From NCBI RefSeq assembly GCF_004117935.1, contig NZ_SDOY01000121.1:1-45793 (forward strand): 45,793 bases of DNA, read 5' to 3'. Made by a program: the position numbers and the translations under genes. Position 1 is the stretch's first letter; every line of letters starts with the position of its first letter. This stretch comes from Streptomyces roseicoloratus (GTDB taxonomy: Bacteria > Actinomycetota > Actinomycetes > Streptomycetales > Streptomycetaceae). This document shows positions 6,886 to 15,596 of the stretch, piece by piece. The notes below the pieces were generated by a model. It did no database searches, was not told the DNA's origin, and saw nothing but the letters and a program-made list of their open reading frames with translations.

Positions 6886-8331
6886 TCAGGCCTCCTCGGC
6901 CGCCGCGGGCTCGCCCGCCTCGGCCGGAGCCTTCGCCCGGGCCTTCTGCAGGGCGAAGCCGACCGCCGCGAGCACCAGCGTCAGGGCGCCGGTCGCGTAC
7001 AGCTGGTTCCGGGTGTCCGCCTCACGGGCCATCAGGAAGAAGATGGCGACCATGCCGGCCAGCGCCACCCAGGTCAGGCCCGGGAAGAGCCACATCTTCA
7101 CGACCAGCTTCTCGGGCGCCTCGCGCTCGGTGCGCCGGCGCAGCACCAGCTGCGAGGCCGCGATGAAGAACCAGACGACCAGGATGATCGCGCCGATGGT
7201 GTTGAGCAGCCAGATGAAGGCCTTGTCCGGCGACCAGTAGCTCAGCAGCACGCAGCCGAAGCCGATGACGGAGGACACGAGGACCGCGGCACGCGGCACG
7301 CCGCCGAAGGTGCGTCCGAGCTCCTTCGGGCCCTGGCCGCGGGCGACCAGCGAGCCGGCCATGCGGGAGGCGCCGTAGATGTTGGCGTTCATCGCCGAGA
7401 GCAGGGCCACCAGGACGACCACGTTCATGATCTGGCCGGCGGCCGGGATGCCCAGGTGGTCGAGGGCGGCGACGTACGGGCCCTTCTCGACGACCGCCTT
7501 GTCGTCCCACGGCACCAGCGTGACGATGACCGCCATCGAGCCGATGTAGAAGAGCGCGATGCGCCACATCGCCGTGCGGACGGCCTTGGCGACGCCCTGT
7601 ACCGGGTGCTCGGACTCGGCCGCGGCGATGGTGACGGTCTCCAGACCGCCGTACGCGAAGACGGAGGCCAGCAGGCCGACGATCAGGCCCTCGGAGCCGT
7701 GCGGGAAGAAGCCGCCGTCGCCGGTGAGGTTCGCGGTGCCGGGTGCGTCGGTGCCGGGCAGCACGCCGGCGATGGCGAGCACGCCGATGCCGAGGAAGAG
7801 CACGATCGCGCCGACCTTGAGCGCGGCGAACCAGAACTCGAACTCGCCGAAGTTCTTCACCGCCGCCAGGTTCGTGCCGCAGAACACCACCATGAACAGG
7901 GCGACCCAGACCCATTCCGCGGTGCCGGGGAACCAGCCGGTCATGATCTTGGCGGCGCCGATGCCCTCCAGGCCGACCGCCACGCAGAGCAGGAACCAGA
8001 AGGCCCAGCCGGCGGTGAAGCCGGCCCACGGGCCGAAGGCGCGCTCGGCGTGCACGGAGAAGGAGCCCGAGGCCGGGTTCGCCGCCGACATCTCGCCGAG
8101 CATCCGCATCACCAGCATGACGAGCACGCCGGAGATCGCGTAGGCGAGGACGATCGACGGGCCGGCCGCCGCGATGCCGGCGCCGGAGCCGACGAAGAGT
8201 CCGGCGCCGATGACGCCGCCGAGGGCGATCATCGAGAGATGGCGCTGCTTGAGGCCGTGGGACAGGCCCCCGGCGGGAGCGCTCGCGTCGTCCTTGCGGT
8301 CGGCCGGTGCGGGCGCGGTGGTCCGGGACAT
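6886..8331 (-). CDS. Amino acid permease 1 (APC superfamily, AAT family)
   Basis: A 481-residue integral membrane protein with about 12 hydrophobic segments. The first helix carries the family signature GGVIGAGLFVGSG (about residues 37-49) after the pre-helix motif GLKQRHLSMIALG. LGEMSAANPASGSFSVHAERAFG and FGEFEFWFAALKVGAIV are also diagnostic of the GabP/AroP/ProY group of proton-coupled amino-acid importers. The substrate cannot be read from sequence. The cytosolic tail is Ala/Glu-rich. It is one of three paralogues in 7 kb, each apparently its own transcription unit. The Shine-Dalgarno is weak (aggttcgccc before ATG). Confidence 0.92.
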   Translation of the reverse strand: MSRTTAPAPADRKDDASAPAGGLSHGLKQRHLSMIALGGVIGAGLFVGSGAGIAAAGPSIVLAYAISGVLVMLVMRMLGEMSAANPASGSFSVHAERAFGPWAGFTAGWAFWFLLCVAVGLEGIGAAKIMTGWFPGTAEWVWVALFMVVFCGTNLAAVKNFGEFEFWFAALKVGAIVLFLGIGVLAIAGVLPGTDAPGTANLTGDGGFFPHGSEGLIVGLLASVFAYGGLETVTIAAAESEHPVQGVAKAVRTAMWRIALFYIGSMAVIVTLVPWDDKAVVEKGPYVAALDHLGIPAAGQIMNVVVLVALLSAMNANIYGASRMAGSLVARGQGPKELGRTFGGVPRAAVLVSSVIGFGCVLLSYWSPDKAFIWLLNTIGAIILVVWFFIAASQLVLRRRTEREAPEKLVVKMWLFPGLTWVALAGMVAIFFLMAREADTRNQLYATGALTLVLAAVGFALQKARAKAPAEAGEPAAAEEA

Positions 8332-8673
8332 GGGCGAACCTGTTCATGAGGTGAGACGGGGAGGTGGGCCACAGTCTGTGGGCCCGCACCGCTCACAGGG
8401 AACGGGTGTCCGCTATACGGGCACGAGCTTCACGCAAGGTGAAGATCCGTCAGCGCGTTGTGGTGGAACGGTGAAGAGCGCTCCAGGCCGGAGCGTCGGC
8501 CGCCCGGCCCCGTCGGCCTCCCGTTCGTCGAGCCGCCCGCCCCCGTCGCCACCCGGTCGACCCGTCCGACCGGCCCCCGGTCGACCCGTTCGGACCGCCA
8601 CCTGGTCGACCCGTTCGGACCGGCCTCGGACCGGGCCGGACCGGCCCGCTCCAGTGGAACGCGGGCCGCTCCG
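8332..8673. other. Spacer between permeases with a 24-25-bp repeat
   Basis: No gene is visible. Three copies of ggtcgacccg(t/t)(c/t)cgga lie at 8555-8572, 8579-8597 and 8604-8622, in a Pro/Arg-codon-like low-complexity run. An imperfect dyad (ggccacagtctgtgggcc, about 8367-8384) lies about 35 bp upstream of the permease 1 start and could be an operator. The permease 1 promoter must lie here. Confidence 0.6.
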
Positions 8674-10098
8674 TCAGCGGGCGGCGGGGGTGCCGCGCCC
8701 GGCCGCGCCTCGCAGTTCGCGCACCCACGCCACCACCAGCACCGCCGCCGTCGCCCCGGCCGACCACAGCACCTGCGGCCGTGCGTCGTCGTCCGCCAGC
8801 ATCAGCACGAGCACCGCCGCCATCGCCGCGAGCGCCACCCAGGTCAGCCACGGGAAGCCCCACATCCGCAGCGACAGCGTCTCCGGCGCCTCCCGCTCGA
8901 TCCGGCGCCGCAGCCGCAGCTGGGACACCGCGATCAGCGCCCACACGAACAGCAGCACCGCGCCGACCGCGTTCAGCATGTAGAGGAAGACCGAATCCGG
9001 CCACTTCAGATTGAGCAGGACGGACACGAAGCCGAAGGCCACCGACGCCAGCACCGCCCGCCGCGGCACCCCGCCCGCCGAGACCTTCAGCAGCCCCCTC
9101 GGCGCCTCACCGCGCTCGGCCAGTGAGAACACCATCCGCGAGGAGCCGTAGAGGTTGGCGTTCAGCGCCGACAACAGCGCCACGAACACCACCACGTTCA
9201 TGATCTGGCCGGCCCCCGGCACCCCGATCGCGTCCAGGACCGCCACGTACGGCGACTCGCCCGGCCGCATGACCGTCCACGGCAGCAGGGTCACGATCAC
9301 CAGCATCGAACCCACGTAGAAGAAGAGGATGCGCCACACGGCGCTGCGCACCGCCCGAGCCACGTTGCGCGCCGGATCGTCCGACTCGGCCGCGGCGATC
9401 GTCACGACCTCGAGCCCGCCGAAGGCGAACACGACCGCCAGGACTCCGGACACCACGCCCGACCAGCCGTGCGGCAGGAAACCGCCCTGGCCGGTCAGGT
9501 TGACCAGGCCCACCGGATCCGTGTCGGGCAGCAGACCGGCGATCGCGAGCCCGCCGAGCACCAGGAACAGCACGATCGCGCCGACCTTCAGGGCGGCGAA
9601 CCAGAACTCGAACTCGCCGAAGTTCTTCACCGCCGCCAGGTTGGCCGCCGTGAACACCAGCATGAAGACGAGCACCCAGCCCCACTGCGGAACGCCCGGC
9701 ACCCAGCCGTGCGCGATCCGCGCCGCGCCCGTCGCCTCCACCGCCAGCACCACCACCAGCAGGAACCAGTACAGCCAGCCCACCGAGAAGCCCGCCCAGC
9801 GCCCCAGCGCCCGCTCGGCGTGCACCGAGAAGGCGCCGGAAGCGGGCATCGCCGCCGACATCTCGCCGAGCATCCGCATCACCAGCATCGCGAGCGCGCC
9901 GGCCAACAGGTACGAGACGACGATCCCGGGCCCCGCCACGGCGATGCCCGCGCCCGAGCCGACGAAGAGCCCCGCGCCGATCACACCGCCGAGCCCCAGC
10001 ATCGTCAGGTGACGCTGCTTCAGCCCGTGGGAGAGCGGCTCGGGTCCGGCGGCCGACGCGGGCCGAGGAGGCTGAGGGGAGGGCGGTGCGTCGTGCAT
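8674..10098 (-). CDS. Amino acid permease 2 (APC superfamily, AAT family)
   Basis: A 474-residue paralogue of permease 1, with the same motifs: GLKQRHLTMLGLGGVIGAG, then LGEMSAAMPASGAFSVHAER and FGEFEFWFAALKVGAIV. I chose the ATG at 10098 because homology begins soon after it (MHDAPPSPQPPRPASAAG, then the conserved pre-helix motif). The open frame continues upstream without homology, and there is no clear Shine-Dalgarno. A 72-bp tract (9571-9642) is identical to permease 1 at all but two bases. It diverges from bioY. Substrate unknown; a cytoplasmic-membrane proton/amino-acid symporter is inferred. Confidence 0.91.
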   Translation of the reverse strand: MHDAPPSPQPPRPASAAGPEPLSHGLKQRHLTMLGLGGVIGAGLFVGSGAGIAVAGPGIVVSYLLAGALAMLVMRMLGEMSAAMPASGAFSVHAERALGRWAGFSVGWLYWFLLVVVLAVEATGAARIAHGWVPGVPQWGWVLVFMLVFTAANLAAVKNFGEFEFWFAALKVGAIVLFLVLGGLAIAGLLPDTDPVGLVNLTGQGGFLPHGWSGVVSGVLAVVFAFGGLEVVTIAAAESDDPARNVARAVRSAVWRILFFYVGSMLVIVTLLPWTVMRPGESPYVAVLDAIGVPGAGQIMNVVVFVALLSALNANLYGSSRMVFSLAERGEAPRGLLKVSAGGVPRRAVLASVAFGFVSVLLNLKWPDSVFLYMLNAVGAVLLFVWALIAVSQLRLRRRIEREAPETLSLRMWGFPWLTWVALAAMAAVLVLMLADDDARPQVLWSAGATAAVLVVAWVRELRGAAGRGTPAAR

Positions 10099-10193
10099 GG
10101 GGGAGGGGCTCGCACTCTCGGACGGTTTATGGGGACCCCACAGTCTCTCCACTGACGGTGTCCTGGCGCAAAAGGGACCACTGGGCAGGAGTG

Positions 10194-10215
10194 CCAAGTG
10201 ACAAGCGTCACGTGG
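10194..10215. promoter_or_regulatory. Candidate operator dyad between permease 2 and bioY
   Basis: Ccaagtgac-aagc-gtcacgtgg is a 9+4+9 dyad with a single mismatched pair. It is in the 257-bp divergent spacer (10099-10355), about 95 bp from the permease start and 140 bp from bioY. No regulator gene is adjacent. A TACGGT hexamer at 10312-10317 is a possible bioY -10. Confidence 0.4.
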
Positions 10216-10355
10216 CGGTAGCCAGGACGGGCGCGCTTTGTTTGATCTCCACGAAGGGCTCAACCCCCGCTTTGTCGGCGGCTGATGGTGATCGGCCGCT
10301 CGCTCCTGGCATACGGTCGAGCCGTCCCCCTGTCCCCTCGTTCCGCGGAGTACCG

Positions 10356-10949
10356 ATGAGCACCGCCACCGCACCCGTCCGTTCCCTCCGCTCCGGAACG
10401 GTCCTCGCCGACCTGATCCCGGCCGGCCGCGCCCGTGACCTCACGCTGGTCGTCGGCGGAGCCGCGCTCACCGGCCTCGCCGCCCAGCTGTCCGTGCCCG
10501 TCCCGGGCTCCCCGGTCCCGGTCTCCGGCCAGACCTTCGCCGCGCTGCTCGTCGGCACCGCGCTCGGCGCCCGCCGCGCCTTCCTCGCCCTCGCCCTGTA
10601 CGCCGTCGCCGGCATGGCGGGCGTGCCGTGGTTCGCCCAGGCCACCTCCGGCTGGACCATGCCGTCCTTCGGCTACATCCTCGGCATGCTGCTCGCCGCG
10701 ACCGTCGTCGGTGCGCTCGCCCGCCGCGGCGCCGACCGCTCGGTGCTCCGCACCGCCGGCACGATGGTGCTGGGCTCGGCGGTCATCTACGCGGTCGGCG
10801 TGCCGTACCTGGCCTTCGCCACCGGCATGTCCTTCGGCCAGGCCGTCGCCGCGGGCCTGACCCCGTTCCTCATCGGCGACGCCCTCAAGGCCGCGCTCGC
10901 GATGGGCGTCCTGCCGACCGCCTGGAAGCTGCTCGGCCGCAACGGCTGA
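10356..10949 (+). CDS. bioY: Biotin transporter BioY (ECF-type S component)
   Basis: A 197-residue membrane protein with six predicted helices. The BioY hallmarks are the N-terminal VPVPGSPVPVSGQTFAALLVG stretch (residues about 48-68), LGARRAF, and GYILGMLLAATVVGALA with the C-terminal GLTPFLIGDALKAALA. It imports biotin across the cytoplasmic membrane. No ecfA (ATPase) or ecfT (BioN) genes are nearby, so it either borrows a shared energy module or works alone, as has been reported for some solitary BioY proteins. Start ATG 10356 with a weak gcggag. It is convergent with the FAD oxidoreductase. Confidence 0.93.
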   Translation: MSTATAPVRSLRSGTVLADLIPAGRARDLTLVVGGAALTGLAAQLSVPVPGSPVPVSGQTFAALLVGTALGARRAFLALALYAVAGMAGVPWFAQATSGWTMPSFGYILGMLLAATVVGALARRGADRSVLRTAGTMVLGSAVIYAVGVPYLAFATGMSFGQAVAAGLTPFLIGDALKAALAMGVLPTAWKLLGRNG

Positions 10950-10957
10950 TCCCGGCG

Positions 10958-10997
10958 GAGGGCCGGTCCCGCCGCTTCCCGGCGGCAGGACCGGCCT
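10958..10997. terminator. Bidirectional terminator between bioY and the FAD oxidoreductase
   Basis: The arms gagggccggtcc and ggaccggcctc (one bulged G) enclose an inner cgccg/cggcg pair. It fills the 47-bp gap between convergent stop codons and just touches the stop of the minus-strand gene. Confidence 0.75.
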
Positions 10998-12304
10998 CAC
11001 CGCTTCCCGAAGGCCCCGAAGAGGCTCGCCGGGTCGAGTTCCGACTTGACCGCGGCGAGCCTCTTCGCCGTCGCGGGGTCGTACAGGCCGTCCGTCCGCT
11101 CCCGGTCGCCGAAGACGAAGCCGGCCGCGCGCCCCAGCGTGCGCGGGGCGAGCGCCCGCTCCACGCGCGCGTGCAGCTCCCGCACCGGCGCCGTACCGGA
11201 CTCGTCGAGCGGGTACAGCGCCCGTACGAGCCAGCCCGCCTCGCGGTACGGCACGGAGTTCGGCACCGCCGGCTCCGCCGCGAGCGCCCCGCCCAGGTGG
11301 TTGAGCTGCACGACGGCCATCCGGTCGGCCCGGGGTCCGGTCAGGCGGAGGACCTCGGCCAGCGCCTCCTCGTCCATGGCGTCGAGCAGGATGCCGTCGC
11401 CCCAGTAGGCGTGCGGGAAGTCCGGGTCCGCGTGGATGGTGTGGCTCTCGGTGTACGGGAGTTCCCGCAGCGAGTCGGAGAGCGCGGGCCCGAGCGCGCG
11501 CAGCGGCGCCGCCAGGCGCTCGCCCTCCGCCGCGTCGCCGGTGAAGGCGACCCGCACCGACAGCACGTACCGGCCGCGCAGGTGCGGCGGCAGGGCCGGG
11601 ACGTCCGGGTGGACCAGCGCGGCGAGCGAGGAGGTCAGCGTCCCGGGCAGGCCCGCGGCCCACTCCGTGTAGCCCCGCAGCACCCGGGCCGGATCGACCA
11701 CGGCCCCGTCGAAGGCGAGCGAGCCGCCGTAGAGGCGGGCGACCGGCACCAGCGCGGTCTCGACGGCGGTCACCACGCCGAGCCCGTGTCCGCCGCCGAG
11801 GAGGGCCTCGAACGCCGCGTCGCCCGGCGTCAGGTGTCGCGGCTCGCCGTCCGCCGTCACCAGGTCGAGGGACCGGACGTGGTCGGCCGCCCAGCCGTAC
11901 GTACGGCCGAGGATGCCCAGGCCGCCGCCGAGCAGATAGCCGACCACGCCGACACCCGGTGACGAGCCGTTCAGCGGCGCGAGCCCGTGCGGCGCGGCGG
12001 CCGCCACGACCTGGCCCCAGCGGGCCCCGGCGCCGATCCGCGCGGTGCGGGCCACCGGGTCGACGACGACCTCGTCCATCCGCCGGGTGTCGAGGAGCAG
12101 CCCGCCCTCGACGGGCCCGCCGCGTCCGTGGCCGGTGGACTGCACGGCGACGGTGAGGCCGTGCTCGGCCGCGTGGCGGACGGCGGCGCGGACGTCGTCG
12201 GGCCCGGTGGCCGCGACGACGCGGTCGGGGCGCACGGGGAAGGCCGTCTGGAAGCCGGTGACGTCGAAGGCGTCGGCGGACTGGCCGGGCATGGATCCGG
12301 ACAT
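10997..12304 (-). CDS. FAD-binding oxidoreductase, berberine-bridge / PCMH type
   Basis: A 435-residue protein. The N-terminal PCMH FAD domain (about residues 20-190) has VQSTGHGRG, whose His is the usual covalent FAD attachment, and GVGVVGYLLGGGLGILGRTYG. Bicovalent members carry a Cys just before the VG of this segment; here it is GSSPGVGVVG with Ser, so only the histidyl bond is likely. The C-terminal BBE motif is present (DPASLFGAFGK, normally NPxNxF). The substrate is unknown; relatives oxidise carbohydrates or secondary metabolites. The ATG at 12304 has ggagag 7 nt upstream, and that Shine-Dalgarno is inside an inverted repeat. It follows permease 3 after 68 bp. Confidence 0.9.
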   Translation of the reverse strand: MSGSMPGQSADAFDVTGFQTAFPVRPDRVVAATGPDDVRAAVRHAAEHGLTVAVQSTGHGRGGPVEGGLLLDTRRMDEVVVDPVARTARIGAGARWGQVVAAAAPHGLAPLNGSSPGVGVVGYLLGGGLGILGRTYGWAADHVRSLDLVTADGEPRHLTPGDAAFEALLGGGHGLGVVTAVETALVPVARLYGGSLAFDGAVVDPARVLRGYTEWAAGLPGTLTSSLAALVHPDVPALPPHLRGRYVLSVRVAFTGDAAEGERLAAPLRALGPALSDSLRELPYTESHTIHADPDFPHAYWGDGILLDAMDEEALAEVLRLTGPRADRMAVVQLNHLGGALAAEPAVPNSVPYREAGWLVRALYPLDESGTAPVRELHARVERALAPRTLGRAAGFVFGDRERTDGLYDPATAKRLAAVKSELDPASLFGAFGKR

Positions 12305-12310
12305 GGAAGG

Positions 12311-12346
12311 GCTCTCCGTTCCCGAGGTGGTCGGTGTACGGAGAGC
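12311..12346 (-). promoter_or_regulatory. Inverted repeat covering the ribosome binding site of the FAD oxidoreductase
   Basis: gctctccgt (12311-12319) and acggagagc (12338-12346) are perfect 9-bp complements with an 18-nt loop. In the minus-strand mRNA the 3' arm contains the ggagag Shine-Dalgarno 7 nt from the ATG. The fold would hide it from the ribosome. Confidence 0.6.
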
Positions 12347-12354
12347 CTTTCGCG

Positions 12355-12381
12355 GATACCTGACAGTTCCCGTCAGGTATC
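12355..12381. promoter_or_regulatory. Perfect 10-bp inverted repeat between permease 3 and the FAD oxidoreductase
   Basis: gatacctgac-N7-gtcaggtatc (12355-12364 / 12372-12381). The right arm overlaps the permease 3 stop codon (12373-12375). The moderate AT content and the form of the dyad look more like a TetR/MarR-type operator than a GC terminator. It could serve as both. It lies 51 bp upstream of the FAD oxidoreductase start. Confidence 0.6.
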
Positions 12382-13845
12382 GACTCGGATCGTGTCGGAG
12401 GGTTCCCCGGTCTCCGAGGGCTTGCGGAGCCTGTCCTTCACGATGCCGATGGCGAGCACCAGCGCCGCCACGAGCAGCGAGAGCACGACCTGCTCACGGT
12501 TGCTGCCGCCGTCGTAGACCATGTAGCCGAGCACGAAGGTGATCATGGCGGCGGTGGCCCAGGTCAGGTACGGGAAGAGCCACATCCTCACGACGAGCTT
12601 CTCCGGCGACTCGCGCAGGATGATCTTGCGCATCCGCAGCTGGGTCAGGCAGATGACCAGCCAGACGAAGAGCGCGACCGCACCCGAGGAGTTCAGCAGG
12701 AAGGCGAAGACGTCGTCCGGCCGCCAGTAGTTGAAGAAGACCGCCACGAAGCCGAAGACGACCGAGGAGAGGATCGCCGTCACCGGGACGCCCCGGCCGT
12801 TGGTGCGGGCGAAGGACGCGGGCGCGTCACCGCGCTGGCCGAGCGAGAAGGCCATCCGGGAGGCGGTGTAGAGGCCCGAGTTCAGGCAGGACAGGACGGC
12901 GGTCAGCACGATCACGTTCATGATCTGGCCGGCGGCCGGGATGCCGATGGAGTCGAGGGCCGCGACGTACGAACCCTTCTCGGTGATCGACTCGTCGTTC
13001 CACGGCAGCAGGGTGAGGACGACGAAGATCGAGCCCAGGTAGAAGACGCCGATCCGCCAGATCACGCTGTTGGTGGCCTTGGTGACGGCCCGCTGCGGGT
13101 CCTCGGACTCGCCGGCGGCCAGGGTGACGATCTCGCTGCCCATGAAGGAGAAGACGACCATCAGCACGCCGGTGAGGATCGCGCCCGCGCCCATCGGGAA
13201 GAACCCGCCCGCGTCGGTCAGGTGCGCGAAGCCCGCTCCCGGGTTGTCCGAGCCCGGCAGCACGCCGAAGACGGCGAGCAGGCCGATGACGACGAAGCCG
13301 GCGATCGCGACGACCTTGATGCCGGCGAACCAGAACTCGAACTCGCCGTACGAGGCGACGGAGCCGAGGTTGGTCGCGGTGAGCACCACCATCACGATGA
13401 GCGCCCACGCCCACTGCGGCACGGCCGGGATCCAGCTCTCCAGGATGACCGCGCCCGCGGTCGCCTCGACGGCCAGCACGACGACCCAGAAGAACCAGTA
13501 CAGCCAGCCGATGGTGAAACCGGCCCAGCGGCCGAGCGCCTGGTCGGCGTAGGCGGAGAAGGAGCCGGAGGAGGGACGGGCGGCGGCCATCTCGCCGAGC
13601 ATCCGCATCACGAAGACGACCATGGCGCCGACGAGCGCGTAGGACAGGAGGATGGCGGGACCGGCCGCGGCGATGCCGGAGCCGGAGCCGACGAAGAGGC
13701 CGGCACCGATGACACCGCCGATGGCGATCATCGAGAGGTGGCGGTTCTTCAGCCCGGCCTTCAGGCCGTTGGCGTCGTCGGGCTGGACTTCACCGGGGTT
13801 TCCGGTGGTGCCGCCTTCCTTTGCCAGGGTCGGCTGCGTGTTCAT
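12373..13845 (-). CDS. Amino acid permease 3 (APC superfamily, GABA/proline permease-like)
   Basis: A 490-residue membrane protein, more distant from permeases 1 and 2 than these are from each other. It keeps GLKNRHLSMIAIGGVIGAG, LGEMAAARPSSGSFSAYADQ and YGEFEFWFAGIKVVAI, and about 12 hydrophobic helices. Ala-rich APxEx tails are absent; the C-terminus is acidic and Thr-rich (TGEPSDTIRVDT). The ATG at 13845 follows ggaagcgttc, a reasonable Shine-Dalgarno. It probably imports a neutral or gamma-amino acid; substrate unproven. A 10-bp inverted repeat overlaps its stop codon. Confidence 0.92.
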   Translation of the reverse strand: MNTQPTLAKEGGTTGNPGEVQPDDANGLKAGLKNRHLSMIAIGGVIGAGLFVGSGSGIAAAGPAILLSYALVGAMVVFVMRMLGEMAAARPSSGSFSAYADQALGRWAGFTIGWLYWFFWVVVLAVEATAGAVILESWIPAVPQWAWALIVMVVLTATNLGSVASYGEFEFWFAGIKVVAIAGFVVIGLLAVFGVLPGSDNPGAGFAHLTDAGGFFPMGAGAILTGVLMVVFSFMGSEIVTLAAGESEDPQRAVTKATNSVIWRIGVFYLGSIFVVLTLLPWNDESITEKGSYVAALDSIGIPAAGQIMNVIVLTAVLSCLNSGLYTASRMAFSLGQRGDAPASFARTNGRGVPVTAILSSVVFGFVAVFFNYWRPDDVFAFLLNSSGAVALFVWLVICLTQLRMRKIILRESPEKLVVRMWLFPYLTWATAAMITFVLGYMVYDGGSNREQVVLSLLVAALVLAIGIVKDRLRKPSETGEPSDTIRVDT

Positions 13846-14216
13846 GAACGCTTCCTTCGGTGTGGGGGCATGCTCGGGTCGCGAGCTGGAGCAATGAAAC
13901 CGGGTGACCCGGCAGTACGGAAGAGCTGATTCCGGAACGTGATTCAGGACATATGGGCCGGCCCTGGACCGACGGCCCGGGCCGGACCGGGCGGTGCTGC
14001 GCGCCGGGACCGACCGGTGGTGTGCCCCGGCTTGTCCGGTGGTCCGCGTCCGGGCTTGGCCAGTGGTCCGCGTCCGGGCCGGCCGGTGGTGCGCGATGGG
14101 GCCCTTGGGCGGTGTGCGGCGGGGCGGCCGGCGGTGCGCGTCGGCGTCCCGGCGACCCGGCCGCGGTCCCGACCCCGATGACCGCTGCCCGGCCCCGCCC
14201 GTGCCACACTCGGATC
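13846..14216. other. Divergent spacer with GC-rich direct repeats
   Basis: No gene is visible in these 371 bp. The left third should hold the permease 3 promoter. The right part is low-complexity, with a 16-bp direct repeat tggtccgcgtccgggc at 14040-14055 and 14064-14079 (24-bp period). CACACT at 14205-14210 is exactly 6 nt before the rpiB ATG and may be a weak -10 for a leaderless message. Confidence 0.5.
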
Positions 14217-14710
<494 letters not shown>

Positions 14711-14711
<1 letters not shown>

Positions 14712-15529
14712 TGCCCGAAGGGCACACCATCCACCGGCTGGCCGCCGACTACCGGGAACGGTTCGGCGGCCGGCCTGTGCGCGTCTCCAGCCCCCAGGGC
14801 AAGTTCGCCGACTCCGCCGCCCTCCTCGACGGCACGGTGCTCTCCCGCACCGACGCCCACGGCAAGCACCTCTTCCTGGGCTTCCCCGGCGAGGAATGGG
14901 TCCACATCCACCTCGGCCTCTTCGGCAAGGTCACCTTCGGCGACACCGCGGCCGCCCCCGCGCCGCCGCCCACGGACACCGTCCGGCTGCGCCTGGCCAC
15001 CCCGGAGTCGTACGTCGACCTGCGCGGCCCGACGACCTGCGCGCTGATCACCGACGCCGAGAAGCACTCCATACACGACCGGCTCGGCCCCGACCCGCTC
15101 AGGGACGGCGACGACCCGGCACGCGCCTGGCGACGGATCGCGAAGTCCCGCACCACGATCGCCGTGCTCCTCATGGACCAGAAGATCGTCGCGGGCGTCG
15201 GCAACGTCTACCGCGCCGAGGTCCTCTTCCGCCACGGCATCGACCCGTACCGCGCGGGCAAGGACCTGACCGAGCGGGAGTGGCGGGCGATCTGGGACGA
15301 CCTGGCCGCCCTGATGCGCGAAGGCGTCCGCCTGAACCGCATCGACACCGTCCGCCCCGAGCACACGCCCGAGGCGATGGGCCGCCCGCCGCGCGTCGAC
15401 GACCACGGCGGCGAGGTCTACGTCTACCGCCGGGCCCGGCAGCCCTGCCACGTCTGCGGCACGGCGATCCGCACGGCGGACCTCGCCCACCGCAACCTCT
15501 TCTGGTGCCCGGGCTGCCAGCGGGCCTGA
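14711..15529 (+). CDS. Fpg/Nei family DNA glycosylase (Nei-like, PEGH type)
   Basis: A 272-residue base-excision glycosylase/AP lyase removing oxidised bases. After the initiator Met the catalytic Pro2-Glu3 are seen (MPEGHTIHRLA). The lysine of the beta-hairpin is in DAHGKHLFL. The helix-two-turn-helix region contains DQKIVAGVGNVYRAEVLF. The C-terminal zinc finger has two CxxC pairs: CHVCG and CPGCQ (about residues 248-270). The PEGH N-terminus points to endonuclease VIII (Nei) rather than Fpg (usually PELP). Start overlaps the rpiB stop; the two are probably co-transcribed. Confidence 0.94.
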
Positions 15530-15596
15530 AGGAACCCGGCCGCACGGTCCTGCCGGCCCCGGGCGAAAGGTCCGGCCGGCCCCGGCCGCCCCCTGG

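Noticed and set aside
8555..8622. Candidate iterons (24-25-bp repeats)
   Set aside because: There is no replication gene or AT-rich region; the repeats are GC-rich, low-complexity spacer DNA.
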